Translations under genes and position numbers: made by a program
Shown: positions 26,999 through 36,000 of the stretch, in pieces
Numbering within the stretch: position 1 is the stretch's first letter
How the letters are laid out: each line of letters opens with the position of its first letter
Assembly: GCA_052161645.1 (NCBI GenBank)
Contig: CP197414.1
Length of the DNA: 64,000 bases
Direction: 5' to 3' (one strand)
Source: Laterigemmans sp052161645
Lineage (GTDB): Bacteria > Planctomycetota > Planctomycetia > Pirellulales > Pirellulaceae
Notes under the pieces: generated by a model
What the model saw: the letters and a program-made list of their open reading frames with translations, nothing else
The model's database searches: none
What the model was told of the DNA's origin: nothing

Positions 26999-27505
26999 AT
27001 GAGTTACAACTCCCAAGTTGAAGCCCGCTCTACTCCGCTTGGCCATCCTTTGGTTGGTCGTATGGTTGGTCGTATGGTTGGTCGTTGGCAGGCCAATCGC
27101 GGGCGATTTATTCGCGGGACCGTCGGCAAGCTCGTTTACGCGATCCCTTGCTGGGGGATGTTGATGTTGTCGATTGCTCCGCTTCAGGCTGAGCCTCCGA
27201 GTGCTGTCCAGCACCGGCAATTAGTTGATCCCTGGCAGATGCCAGCGGGCACGGCCATCTGGGGTCTACCGCCGCAGTCGCCTCATCGCTTGATTCAGTC
27301 ACCTCCGTTGCTCAGTGCGGAAGAAAAAAAAGCACGCTCTCATCGCGGCAAGTTGACGCCGGCGGTGGCCACGATTGATCGCGCGGCGGTGCAAAACGTC
27401 TGGCGTCAGCCTTACGCATATGGATATTTTGGTGCTCAGCCAAATCGTCATTGGCAACGGCATTTCGGCTGGAATCAAGCATACACCCAGTGGACTCTGA
27501 AGTAG
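26999..27505 (+). CDS. small secreted protein, planctomycete-type, function unknown
   Basis: About 168 residues from ATG 26999 (MSYNSQVEARSTPLGHP); the frame is open from 26951. A hydrophobic segment LVYAIPCWGMLMLSIAPLQA, preceded by an unusually long basic N-terminus, resembles a signal peptide. The C-terminal half is rich in aromatic and basic residues (QNVWRQPYAYGYFGAQPNRH, WNQAYTQWTLK). The basic leader contains GRMVGRMVGR, coded by three near-tandem copies of tggttggtcgta (27051-27085). I recall no functional assignment. Confidence 0.65.
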   Translation: MSYNSQVEARSTPLGHPLVGRMVGRMVGRWQANRGRFIRGTVGKLVYAIPCWGMLMLSIAPLQAEPPSAVQHRQLVDPWQMPAGTAIWGLPPQSPHRLIQSPPLLSAEEKKARSHRGKLTPAVATIDRAAVQNVWRQPYAYGYFGAQPNRHWQRHFGWNQAYTQWTLK

Positions 27506-27645
27506 GTAATGGAGACGGATCAGCTGGGTGCTCTTTGCGGGGACTCTTTGCGGCGCATGCCTTTCCGCTTTGTCTTCAGCCTTCTAGGATGGTAGGAAGA
27601 GAAACGCAGCCAGTCGCTTCCGCCTCGCTTAGGTCAATGTAATCG

Positions 27646-28488
27646 ATGAATGCCCCCACTCGCCCACAGCCTCAACCACCCGTTGAACCGTCGATCATTC
27701 CAGAGACTGGTTGGCATTGCTCGCATTACTTTTATCGATTTCGCCGCGACGTGCCCCAACCGGCCGATCCCGCAGCCGCTCGTGAGGCTTTCCTGCGAGC
27801 CTTAGAGCCAGCCGCCGAACAGCGTCCCGAGCGATTGCAGTTGTATTTGATCAGCGGCCACAAAGCGGATTTTGCCGTCGCCATGATGGATCCCGATCCG
27901 CTGAAGGTCGAGCATGTGCATCAATCGTTGATGTCCGGCCCTTTGGGTGCCGCCATTGAACCGACTTGGTCTTTTGTGTCGGTCAGTGAGATTAGCGAAT
28001 ACGTGCCAACGGTCGAGCAGTATCGCGAACGTTTGATAGCCGGTGGCATTGCCGCCGACGCTCCCGAAATGGCTGCCAAGCTGAACGCTTACGAGCGGCG
28101 TTTGCCGATGATGACCGAGCAACGTCTGCGTCCCGAGTTTCCTGATTGGCCGGTGGCTTGTTTTTATCCCATGAACAAGACGCGAGTTGTTGGTGCGAAT
28201 TGGTTTACCGAACCTTTTTCCCGCCGCGCTAAGATGATGGGGGAACATGCTCAAAGCGGGATTCAGTTTGCCGGGCGAGTCACTCAGATGGTGACCGTCG
28301 GCGTCGGGCTCGACGATTGGGAGTGGATGGTCACGCTGTGGGCCAAAAATCCGCAGTTCCTCAAGGATATCGTCTATCGCATGCGATATGATGAGGCCAG
28401 TGCTCACTATGGCGAGTTCGGACCGTTTTACGTGGGATACCTCAAAACGGCGACCGAGATTCTCGACTTTTGCCAACCGCTTCGCTAG
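27646..28488 (+). CDS. hemQ: heme-dependent peroxidase-like protein HemQ (coproheme decarboxylase)
   Basis: 280 residues, chlorite-dismutase fold. The HemQ signature YPMNKTR (about residue 177) and the proximal His region MMGEHAQSG, followed by VTQMVTVGVGLDDWEWMVT and YRMRYDEASAHYGEFGPFYVG, indicate the coproporphyrin-dependent branch, in which the enzyme decarboxylates coproheme to heme b using peroxide. True chlorite dismutases keep a distal Arg in another context. No other heme gene adjoins it. Confidence 0.9.
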   Translation: MNAPTRPQPQPPVEPSIIPETGWHCSHYFYRFRRDVPQPADPAAAREAFLRALEPAAEQRPERLQLYLISGHKADFAVAMMDPDPLKVEHVHQSLMSGPLGAAIEPTWSFVSVSEISEYVPTVEQYRERLIAGGIAADAPEMAAKLNAYERRLPMMTEQRLRPEFPDWPVACFYPMNKTRVVGANWFTEPFSRRAKMMGEHAQSGIQFAGRVTQMVTVGVGLDDWEWMVTLWAKNPQFLKDIVYRMRYDEASAHYGEFGPFYVGYLKTATEILDFCQPLR

Positions 28489-28635
28489 GGCAATCGGTAT
28501 AACCTCTACCTTGCTAGCTTAGAATGTGGGGCTTAGGTTTGCCTCGCTGGCCCGTGATATCACTGGCCACCGCGGCAAACTATGCTATGGGTTCCTTGCT
28601 TAACCCGGCCCTTCTGATTCTTGTGCAATAAGTCG

Positions 28636-29493
28636 ATGCTAGTAAAAAAAGCGGTCGTTACCTCTGCGGCCCCAAATCAAAATACGCTGCCGCTGCAACG
28701 TCTCGTAGATCGAGATGGCTGTGAGAAAACCGCCCTGCAGATGATCGTTGAAGAGGTGGAAGCGGCTGGTGTGGAGGAGATTGCGGTCATCATCCAGCCG
28801 GGAGATGCGGCCGCTTACGCCAAAGCGGCGGGCGCCCACCTCGGTCTGCTGCGATTTATTGAGCAACCCGCGCCGCTCGGGTATGGCGATGCCTTGTTGC
28901 GAGCCCAAGAGTTTACCGCCGGCGAACCATTTTTGCATTTGGTCGGTGACCACCTTTACCTCAGTGGCGACCAGCGTCGTTGCGCGCAACAGTTGATTGA
29001 AGTGGCGACGGAATTCGATTGCGCTGTTTCTGCGGTGCAAGCCACTCGAGAGAATCGTCTACCCCTGTTCGGCGTTGTCAGCGGCACCCACCTGCCCCGC
29101 CGCGATCGGCTTTATGAGGTCACCCGAGCGATTGAAAAGCCGACGCCGACACAGGCCGAGCAAGAGCTGCTGACCGCAGGCTTGCGAGCTGGGTACTACT
29201 TGGGCTTTTTTGGCATGCACGTGCTCACCCCTGCCGTGTTGGAGATTTTGGCGGAATTGCAGGCTCGCCCCGACAGCAGCCCCGCCACGCTTTCCGATGC
29301 GGTCTCCAACTTGATTCATCGCGAACGTTATTTGGCGTTGTCGATCGACGGCACCCGTTACAACATTGGTGTCAAATATGGACTCTTGATCGCTCAACTC
29401 GCCTTTGGTTTGGCTGGCGCTGACCGGGATCCAATTCTGACCGAGCTGTTAGAATTGATGGCCACGCGTCAGATGGGTGGAGGCCACGCATGA
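28636..29493 (+). CDS. GalU-like nucleotidyltransferase
   Basis: About 285 residues from ATG 28636 (MLVKKAVVTSAAPNQNTLPL); a TTG at 28621 is also in frame. Nucleotidyltransferase A fold with FIEQPAPLGYGDALLRAQEF, HLVGDHLY (metal-binding Asp), GVVSG, IEKPTPTQAEQE and the C-terminal DGTRYNIGVKYGLLIAQLAF, similar to UTP-glucose-1-phosphate uridylyltransferases. The N-terminal glycine-rich nucleotide loop (GxGTR) is absent: the matching place reads VVTSAAPNQNTLPLQRLVD. Overlaps the next gene as ATGA, suggesting a joint sugar-nucleotide pathway. Confidence 0.8.
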   Translation: MLVKKAVVTSAAPNQNTLPLQRLVDRDGCEKTALQMIVEEVEAAGVEEIAVIIQPGDAAAYAKAAGAHLGLLRFIEQPAPLGYGDALLRAQEFTAGEPFLHLVGDHLYLSGDQRRCAQQLIEVATEFDCAVSAVQATRENRLPLFGVVSGTHLPRRDRLYEVTRAIEKPTPTQAEQELLTAGLRAGYYLGFFGMHVLTPAVLEILAELQARPDSSPATLSDAVSNLIHRERYLALSIDGTRYNIGVKYGLLIAQLAFGLAGADRDPILTELLELMATRQMGGGHA

Positions 29494-32400
29494 ATCGATT
29501 TGTTGAAATCATCCTCAGCCAAGACGACGCGGTCCGAAATCAATCGCTAGCCAGCGTCTGTGAAGGTTTGGATTTAAGGGAGTTGCTGGCTGCCGCCGCG
29601 GAGCTGGATAACTTTCGTCGCCGCGCTGACAATTTGTATCAGCAGGTGCGGGGGCTATTCTTTTTGGCGGCAATTTATCGTTATCATGTGCCCGCCAAAT
29701 TGACGTCCCAGCCAGCCGGTTTGATCCCCTTTGCCGGTTATCAGCACCTGTTGCAAAGGCGTTTTTCCGAAGCCATCGATGCGTTCCTCGTCGCCCAGCA
29801 ACAGAGTGGCGTTACCGATGCGTCGGCCAGCGCCCTGGCGGAAGCCTATCATCGCTTAGGTTTTCAGACCTTGGCGGATCAAGTTCGTCGCAGCGTCCGC
29901 TCCTTTCGCGGCAATCAGTGGATGTTTCGGATCGGGCATCCCTTCGATTATCCACTGCGCATTGTCCCCGAGTTATTAGATTTAGATCCGGCAACTGCCA
30001 GTCCGCCGCTGTTGCGTGAGACGACGGCTGTGCGGATGGATTTTTCCCACAGCGCCTGGAGCGATATCTTTTTTCTCGGTATGGACTACCCGGAGGCGGC
30101 TCGGGTTCTAAATGTTTCAGTGGACCTTGCCGTGAGGGGACGCGATACAGAGCCCCAGCCGCCGATCGAGACTTACTTTCGCGTGATTGATCAACCACTG
30201 ATCCGCTTGGTAAGTGTTGACTTGGCGGCCAGTACGGAGTTGACCGAAATTAGTGATGTTTTTGATTTTGGTCGCGATCATTTAGGCTTGTTGAAAGCGG
30301 CCGTGATTGCTTCGGGCATCGTTCCTCCAGGGCTTGAAGGTTGTGGCCAGCCCTTGTCGAGTCTGCTCAAGAGGTTGATGGGGCCGGGCCGCGGTTTTGA
30401 ACTGGTCAGCAAAATCAATGATATTCCCAAAGGCTCGCGGCTGGCCGTTTCCACTAATTTATTGGGATCATTAATCAGCGTTTGCATGCGGGCGACCGGC
30501 CAAGTTGGCACGCTGCGGGGACCACTTGCCGAGCAAGATCGTCGCACGGTGGCGGCTCGAGCGATTCTCGGTGAATGGTTGGGTGGCTCGGGAGGTGGTT
30601 GGCAAGATTCCGGTGGCGTTTGGCCGGGAATCAAGTTGATTCAGGGAGCCACAGCCGGCACGGGCGATCCCGAGTTCGGGATCAGCCGCGGGCAATTAAT
30701 GCCGGTGCACCAAGTTTTTAGTCACCAAGAAGTCAGCTTGGAGACGCGGCAGGCCTTGCAAGATAGTTTGGTGATGGTGCATGGTGGCATGGCACAAAAT
30801 GTGGGTCCCATTTTAGAAATGGTGACCGAGCATTATCTGCTGCGGAACGAATCTCAGTGGCGGGCACGGCATGAAGCGATCGAGATCTTGGATGAGGTCG
30901 TTGCCGCTTTAAAAGCAGGTGATGTGCGGCGAATCGGCCAGTTGACAACTCGCAATTTCCAGGGACCGCTGCAGCAAATTATTCCTTGGGCAACCAATCG
31001 CTTTACTGATGCCATGATCGAACAATGCCAGCAAGCATATGGCGACCAGTTTTGGGGCTTTTGGATGCTGGGTGGGATGTCGGGTGGTGGCATGGGATTT
31101 ATTTTCGATCCCCAAGTCAAACCGGCCGCCAGCCAGTGGTTGGCGACCGCAATGGTGGAGACGAAACGTGAATTGGAAGCCGCCCTACCCTTCGCGATGG
31201 ATCCGGTGGTATACGATTTCGCCATTAATGATGCGGGCACCTCTTGTGAGTTGTTGCGAGGCGAAGAAGCTCAGATGCCCGATCGCTACTATGCCCAGCT
31301 ATTGCCCGGTTGGTTGCAGCAAGGGACTCGGAATTTATCGTTGGGTATTCGCGGCGATCTAGAGAAGTTGGGGCAACGCTGCCAGGAAGCCGCATCGGCT
31401 GGCGTTGCTCGCCGCCTTGTCGATGCGTTGCTGCCTCGCCCCAACCGGGGCGATGCGGCCGAGCATTCCTTGACGGAGTTGCTCGACGCAAATGGATTTG
31501 ATCGTCAGCAACACGAACAAATTCGCGCCGACCTGCGGGCCGGGCGGATTGGGTTAGCTCAGAACCGTTTGCCCAGCTCGACTTTGATCGAGGATGTGTT
31601 GGATGAGGATCTGATTGATGCTCGTCGCCAGCCTGATCAAGAGATCCGCCGCAGCGGCGAAGCGGCGATCGCGGCCGGCCAAGTGGCCGTGGTGTCGTTG
31701 GCTGCTGGCGTCGGCAGTCGTTGGACAGAGGGTGCCGGGGTTTGCAAAGCGCTCCACCCGTTCTGTCGATTTGCCGGGCGGCATCGTAGTTTTCTGGAGG
31801 TGCATTTAGCCAAGACGCGGCGGGTGGCGAGGCGTTATCAGACTCGAATTCCGCACATTTTCACCACAGGCTACATGACCGACGAGCCAATTCGCGCGTC
31901 GCTTGAGCGGCACGATCAGTTTGGTTTTGGCGACGCACTCTATGTTTCACCAGGACGCTCCGTGGGACTTCGCACGGTGCCCACCATCCGCGATCTGCGG
32001 TTCGCTTGGGAAGAAATGCCCCAGCAGATGCTCGACGAACAGCAGCAAAAAGTTCGTGAGAGTGGTCGCGCGGCGCTTTTGAATTGGGCGCGCACCAGCG
32101 GTGAAGCAAGCGACTATACCGACAACGTTCCCCTGCAGTGCATGCATCCCGTTGGGCACTGGTACGAGCTGCCAAACCTACTTCGCAATGGAACGCTTGC
32201 GAAACTGCTCGATGATCAACCCCAGCTGACCACGCTGCTGTTGCACAACATTGATACCCTCGGGGCAGCGATTGATCCTGATCTGTTAGGGCTGCATTTG
32301 CGGAGCGGTAGCACCCTGAGTTTCGAGGTGATCAGTCGACGTTTGGAAGACCGCGGTGGCGGTTTGGCTCGCATCAACGGGCGGGCTCGCTTGGTGGAAG

Positions 32401-32807
32401 GCTTAGCCATGCCCGACGAGCAAAGTGAATTTCGGCTGCGTTATTACAATTCCATGTCAACCTGGATCGATATCGATGCCTTGTTGGCGGTCTTTCAATT
32501 GGAGCGGAGTCAATTGCATCAAGTAGAGCTGGTCGCTGCTGCCGTCCGTCGCATGGCTCGTCGCGTCCCCACGTATATTACTTTGAAGGAAGTTAAAAAA
32601 CGTTGGGGGCATGGGCAAGAAGATATTTTCCCAGTCGCTCAGTTTGAGAAACTGTGGGGTGATATGTCTGCCTTGCCGGATGTCGCCAGCAGCTATCTAG
32701 TAACTGACGTCGTGCGTGGTCAGCAGTTGAAGCAGCAGGCACAATTGGATGGTTGGCTGCGCGATGGTTCGGCTGAGTATGTCGATGGGCTCTGCGATTG
32801 GACCTAA
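29490..32807 (+). CDS. large fusion: GHMP-kinase-like region plus UDPGP-type nucleotidyltransferase
   Basis: 1105 residues. Residues 1-200 are helical and unrecognised. Residues about 240-560 resemble fucokinase-type GHMP kinases: NDIPKGSRLAVSTNLLGSL (about 309), GGGWQDSGGVWPGIKLIQG (about 367) and LGGMSGGGMGFIFDP (about 526). The phosphate loop expected as GLGTSS reads RLAVSTN, so activity is uncertain. From about residue 730 a UDPGP/UAP pyrophosphorylase domain follows: VVSLAAGVGSRWTEGAGVCK, LHNIDTLGAAIDP, NSMSTWIDIDALL. Kinase before pyrophosphorylase is the reverse of the known bifunctional FKP protein. Coupled by 4-bp overlap to the GalU-like gene. Substrate unknown. Confidence 0.75.
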   Translation: MNRFVEIILSQDDAVRNQSLASVCEGLDLRELLAAAAELDNFRRRADNLYQQVRGLFFLAAIYRYHVPAKLTSQPAGLIPFAGYQHLLQRRFSEAIDAFLVAQQQSGVTDASASALAEAYHRLGFQTLADQVRRSVRSFRGNQWMFRIGHPFDYPLRIVPELLDLDPATASPPLLRETTAVRMDFSHSAWSDIFFLGMDYPEAARVLNVSVDLAVRGRDTEPQPPIETYFRVIDQPLIRLVSVDLAASTELTEISDVFDFGRDHLGLLKAAVIASGIVPPGLEGCGQPLSSLLKRLMGPGRGFELVSKINDIPKGSRLAVSTNLLGSLISVCMRATGQVGTLRGPLAEQDRRTVAARAILGEWLGGSGGGWQDSGGVWPGIKLIQGATAGTGDPEFGISRGQLMPVHQVFSHQEVSLETRQALQDSLVMVHGGMAQNVGPILEMVTEHYLLRNESQWRARHEAIEILDEVVAALKAGDVRRIGQLTTRNFQGPLQQIIPWATNRFTDAMIEQCQQAYGDQFWGFWMLGGMSGGGMGFIFDPQVKPAASQWLATAMVETKRELEAALPFAMDPVVYDFAINDAGTSCELLRGEEAQMPDRYYAQLLPGWLQQGTRNLSLGIRGDLEKLGQRCQEAASAGVARRLVDALLPRPNRGDAAEHSLTELLDANGFDRQQHEQIRADLRAGRIGLAQNRLPSSTLIEDVLDEDLIDARRQPDQEIRRSGEAAIAAGQVAVVSLAAGVGSRWTEGAGVCKALHPFCRFAGRHRSFLEVHLAKTRRVARRYQTRIPHIFTTGYMTDEPIRASLERHDQFGFGDALYVSPGRSVGLRTVPTIRDLRFAWEEMPQQMLDEQQQKVRESGRAALLNWARTSGEASDYTDNVPLQCMHPVGHWYELPNLLRNGTLAKLLDDQPQLTTLLLHNIDTLGAAIDPDLLGLHLRSGSTLSFEVISRRLEDRGGGLARINGRARLVEGLAMPDEQSEFRLRYYNSMSTWIDIDALLAVFQLERSQLHQVELVAAAVRRMARRVPTYITLKEVKKRWGHGQEDIFPVAQFEKLWGDMSALPDVASSYLVTDVVRGQQLKQQAQLDGWLRDGSAEYVDGLCDWT

Positions 32808-32825
32808 TAGCGGTTGAACCTGACA

Positions 32826-32937
32826 GCGTTGCGGCTGATGGGGAACCGCTCTCTTGCGCGTTGCGGCTGATGGGGAACCGCACGCTGGCGCGTTGCGGCT
32901 GATGGGGAACCGCACGCTGGCGCGTTGCGGGTGATGA
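32826..32937. repeat. 32-bp tandem repeat, about 3.5 copies
   Basis: Units begin at 32826, 32858, 32890 and a partial, diverged one at 32922; the core is gcgttgcggctgatgggg followed by aaccgc and a variable end (acgctggc in two units). It fills the gap between the fusion gene and the minus-strand operon end. A near-identical unit occurs at 60025-60056, so this is a dispersed family. Confidence 0.93.
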
Positions 32938-32967
32938 TGGTTCGGGCAAGCCATGGTTTATGTTGAC

Positions 32968-33549
32968 TCAGGTACCCCGCGGTAAGGTCACCAGTTGCAG
33001 TTTGGTTGCTGCGGGCATTGCGGCGGGGAACGCCAAGTCGACGATGCCTTGCTGTGCCAACAGCTGTGGATCGCGTTCAGTCACTTCGCATGACTTTAGT
33101 AAGATCAACTCGTCGGCATTGGAAAGACGTGCCAGGTAAGCGGCGATCGCATCGGTGGTGGTCGCCCAACCTTCAGGCAGTTGGCTATCTTGGCTTGACT
33201 GGCGAGAATAGAAACTATCGACCGCTAGCAAGTAATTTTCTGTTTGTGGAGATGCCGCCAACAGTTGTTGCCATGCCTGTCGCTCGGCGATCACTTTCCA
33301 AGTTGGCAGCAACTCAGCCACGATTTCAAAGCTGGCCCGCAGCAGGTTGACGCAACGCCAGTGCATGTTGGCTTCGTCCAGTCGATGCAAGGCGGCCAGT
33401 TGACGCATAGCATCAATTGCTTGACCGCCACCGACGATCCACAGGTTTTGCCCTGGTGTGAGCGTTTGCAACCATTGGTGAACCGCAATGGCAAGCTGCG
33501 GATTATCGAGGCAACTGCCACCAAGTTTGATGACGCGTTTGGGAATCAT
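32968..33549 (-). CDS. amino acid kinase family protein, MfnE-like
   Basis: 193 residues from ATG 33549, which overlaps the upstream gene's stop as ATGA. Amino-acid-kinase fold: MIPKRVIKLGGSCLDNPQL, VGGGQAIDAMRQLAA, NYLLAVDSF, TTDAIAAYLARLSNADELIL and LKSCEV. Small kinases of this kind in methanogens (MfnE) phosphorylate the aminomethylfuran precursor of methanofuran. Its direct neighbours match MfnF and MfnD, so the same pathway is inferred here; the substrate is not shown by sequence alone. Confidence 0.8.
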   Translation of the reverse strand: MIPKRVIKLGGSCLDNPQLAIAVHQWLQTLTPGQNLWIVGGGQAIDAMRQLAALHRLDEANMHWRCVNLLRASFEIVAELLPTWKVIAERQAWQQLLAASPQTENYLLAVDSFYSRQSSQDSQLPEGWATTTDAIAAYLARLSNADELILLKSCEVTERDPQLLAQQGIVDLAFPAAMPAATKLQLVTLPRGT

Positions 33550-34580
33550 GACTGGGGTGGCGACTGCAGCGGGGAGCGGAGAGCTTGGGGATCGCGTTGC
33601 AACGCGGACAAGCACGCCACCGCGTAGGCTGGGCCAGCGCGGCTGATCTCCGGACCCAGTGCTTGGCTCAAATCGCAGCAGCTACGGTCGGCGGGAATGG
33701 GCAATAATTGTTGTCCATGGCCTACCAGGAACCAGGTGGCTGCCGGGCTCGATAACACGCCAGCTGCTACAATCCACTGGGCCTGCAGTCGCTCCCACAC
33801 ATAGATTGCCATTTCCGTGGCATCTTCTATGCTAACCTCGCGATGATCGAGGCCGATCATGCGGGCCATTCGATTGGCCGCTTCTGCTCGTGTGCGAGGG
33901 CGTCCGTCGCAGCTTTCACAATCCTCTGCATCGGCGGGCGTGATGCCGGTGAGGATGGCGCAGTCGTCGGTGACCGCGAACACTTCGTTCATCACGGGAG
34001 TCAATTGCCCCCGGTATGGTAGTTCGTCAACAACAGCGCAGATCGGAGTGCGGCCCACGCCGGCGTAGATTAGTTCTCCGCGCATCAGCCGTTGCTGATC
34101 GCTGCGGCTGGTCGTGGCGACTCGACCGCCAGCGAAAGGAATTAAATCGGTCGTTGTGGAGCCGATGTCGATTAACAGACCGTCGCCGTTAGACCAAGTT
34201 GCTGCCAATGACGCCATGGCGTGCCAATTCGACGCCGCAATGGCTGCATCGTCCGCACTGGCGACTGCTGCCGAGACAAATTGCCCATCAACGGTGTAGT
34301 ACTCACAGCGTTCACCAAAAGCTTGTTGGCATTGGTCGACGATGTGACGCACACCGATTGCGCGATTGCGAAAACAATCGGCCAACTCGCCCGTCATGGT
34401 AATGGCAAAGCGGTCGACGTTGTTGAATTGTTCAGCCAGTTTCTGCAAGCCCGCCGCTAGGTCCTGTGGATGTTTCCACAAGGGGAAATATTGGCACTGG
34501 CAATGGCCTTGCTGATCAGCCGCCTTTAGGTTCGCTCCGCCAATATCGATTCCCAGAATCCTTTCCTGTTTATCTGTCAT
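33546..34580 (-). CDS. H4MPT/methanofuran-linked actin-fold protein (TIGR03123-like, MfnF-like)
   Basis: 344 residues. Actin/hydantoinase-type fold: GIDIGGANLKAADQQG near the start and LLIDIGSTTTDLIPFAGGRV (about 146) are the two phosphate loops. A CESCDG cluster (about 225), AEAANRMARMIGLD and IYVWERLQA follow. The family occurs with tetrahydromethanopterin-linked C1 genes in methylotrophs, planctomycetes and archaea; a methanogen member (MfnF) joins the activated furan to glutamyl-tyramine. Gap of 3 bp to the upstream ATP-grasp gene and 4-bp overlap with the downstream kinase gene indicate one operon. Confidence 0.85.
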   Translation of the reverse strand: MTDKQERILGIDIGGANLKAADQQGHCQCQYFPLWKHPQDLAAGLQKLAEQFNNVDRFAITMTGELADCFRNRAIGVRHIVDQCQQAFGERCEYYTVDGQFVSAAVASADDAAIAASNWHAMASLAATWSNGDGLLIDIGSTTTDLIPFAGGRVATTSRSDQQRLMRGELIYAGVGRTPICAVVDELPYRGQLTPVMNEVFAVTDDCAILTGITPADAEDCESCDGRPRTRAEAANRMARMIGLDHREVSIEDATEMAIYVWERLQAQWIVAAGVLSSPAATWFLVGHGQQLLPIPADRSCCDLSQALGPEISRAGPAYAVACLSALQRDPQALRSPLQSPPQS

Positions 34581-34583
34581 GGG

Positions 34584-35591
34584 CTATTGCAACCAAACGT
34601 TACCGCTGGCATCCCAACTGACATGCCCACATCCGACAGCGCACTGGACCGGCGTACGATCGAGTCCCAGTAAGCGTTTGGCCAAATTCCCTCGCACAAT
34701 GCGACGCAGGCCAACGTAAGAAGTTGTTAAACGTGGGTTCACTTCAATCACACAATCCTGCGACGGAGCATCGGCGAGTAATAAGTCCAAACCAATATAA
34801 CCGCGAGCGGTCCTGGGTAGCGAGAGGATGGCGGTTTTTGCCAGCGTGGTTGCCCGGTGCTGATCGTCTTCGCAGAGCGGGCCGCTGCCACCCTGATATG
34901 ACATCTGCTCGGCGGTAATATCTTGGGCGACGGCCGGTAAGGCGGTGATCTCATTGCCTTCCACGATCACAGCCACCGACACCGCCCTGCCCTCGATCCA
35001 TGGTTGGATTAGCAACGAGGTTTGGAAAGCGGCATCGATCGCTTGTTGGATATCGGTAAATACTCTGACGTTTTCCGTGCCGCAGCCATCTCGGGGCTTG
35101 ACGACCCAACGACTTGCCGAGGGCAGATCATCGAGTGGAATCGTGTCATAAGTCCAGGTTGGTGGGTGGGGAACCCCGTTGACGGCGAAATTGCGAGCTG
35201 TCTCCCACTTGTCACTGACGCAGCGGAGGAAATCTCCAAAACCGTTTAACATTCGCAGCCCCGAGGCTTGCAGCATGGCTACGCCCTGGGCCAGCGTGCC
35301 GTCTGATTCTGGAGCAATAATCATCGATTCCGCGGCACCGGTCGCCGCCTTGATCCATTGCGGCCAGAGCGGAGCGTCTGCGGAAATCGGGTGGATGATC
35401 ACACCTTTGGGAAGCGTGATCTCCAGTCGACTATCAAGCGGAACGTGCACCGAGTCGGCGACTTCGGCAAAATCTTCACTCAGGGCGGTGAGCATGGCCC
35501 TCCCCTCCCGCAAAAACGAAGCGGGAATTTCGTCGACGGAACGGTCTAGACAGCCGCCCCCACAGAGGTACTCACCTAGGAACACGTCCAC
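34584..35591 (-). CDS. ATP-grasp ligase, MfnD-like
   Basis: 335 residues from a GTG placed immediately after the preceding gene's TAA. Begins MDVFLGEYLCGGG, the usual start of the tyramine-glutamate-ligase-type ATP-grasp family. ATP-grasp elements: WVVKPRDGCGTENVRVF (about 147), LIQPWIEGRAVSVAVIV, GYIGLDLLL and DCVIEVNPRLTTSYVGLR (metal-binding Glu/Asn). In methanogens MfnD makes gamma-glutamyl-tyramine for methanofuran. The acceptor in this organism is inferred from its MfnF/MfnE-like neighbours. Translationally coupled to sufT. Confidence 0.82.
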   Translation of the reverse strand: MDVFLGEYLCGGGCLDRSVDEIPASFLREGRAMLTALSEDFAEVADSVHVPLDSRLEITLPKGVIIHPISADAPLWPQWIKAATGAAESMIIAPESDGTLAQGVAMLQASGLRMLNGFGDFLRCVSDKWETARNFAVNGVPHPPTWTYDTIPLDDLPSASRWVVKPRDGCGTENVRVFTDIQQAIDAAFQTSLLIQPWIEGRAVSVAVIVEGNEITALPAVAQDITAEQMSYQGGSGPLCEDDQHRATTLAKTAILSLPRTARGYIGLDLLLADAPSQDCVIEVNPRLTTSYVGLRRIVRGNLAKRLLGLDRTPVQCAVGCGHVSWDASGNVWLQ

Positions 35592-35912
35592 TTAAAAAAT
35601 ACCTAACTGATCACGAGCATCCTCAGTCATGCGGTCTTGAGTCCAAGGCGGCTCCATGACAACTTTAACTTCCACTTGATCGACTTCCTCAATATCGTTG
35701 ACGACCTGCTTCGAATTGGCAACCAGCTGCGGACCAGCTGGACACATCGGGCTGGTCATTGTCATTTCAATTTTGACGTCGTGACGACCATCTTCTTTGG
35801 CTTCTGATAGATCGACAACGTAGATCAGGCCCAAGTCGACGATGTTAACGAACAATTCGGGGTCGATCACTTTTTTCAGTTCTTCGCGAACATGATCTTC
35901 AGTGAGTGGCAT
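35592..35912 (-). CDS. sufT: SufT/MIP18-like iron-sulfur assembly factor (DUF59)
   Basis: 106 residues from ATG 35912 (MPLTEDHVREELKKVIDPEL). The DUF59 motif DPELFVNIVDLGLIYVVDL and the conserved MTMTSPMCPAGPQLV loop with its single Cys, ending EPPWTQDRMTEDARDQLGIF, are typical of Suf-linked members that aid iron-sulfur maturation. Follows sufD by 88 bp. Its stop is followed directly by the GTG of the ATP-grasp gene. Confidence 0.9.
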   Translation of the reverse strand: MPLTEDHVREELKKVIDPELFVNIVDLGLIYVVDLSEAKEDGRHDVKIEMTMTSPMCPAGPQLVANSKQVVNDIEEVDQVEVKVVMEPPWTQDRMTEDARDQLGIF

Positions 35913-36000
35913 GATGAATGCTGCTTTTTGGGGAAAAATTTTCGGCGGCGGGCAAAAAATATTGCCCCGGTGCGGTTGTGGTTTAAGAAAACTGAGTCGG

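Noticed and set aside
32826..32937. Possible CRISPR array
   Set aside because: The units are contiguous 32-bp repeats without unique spacers and no cas gene is present.
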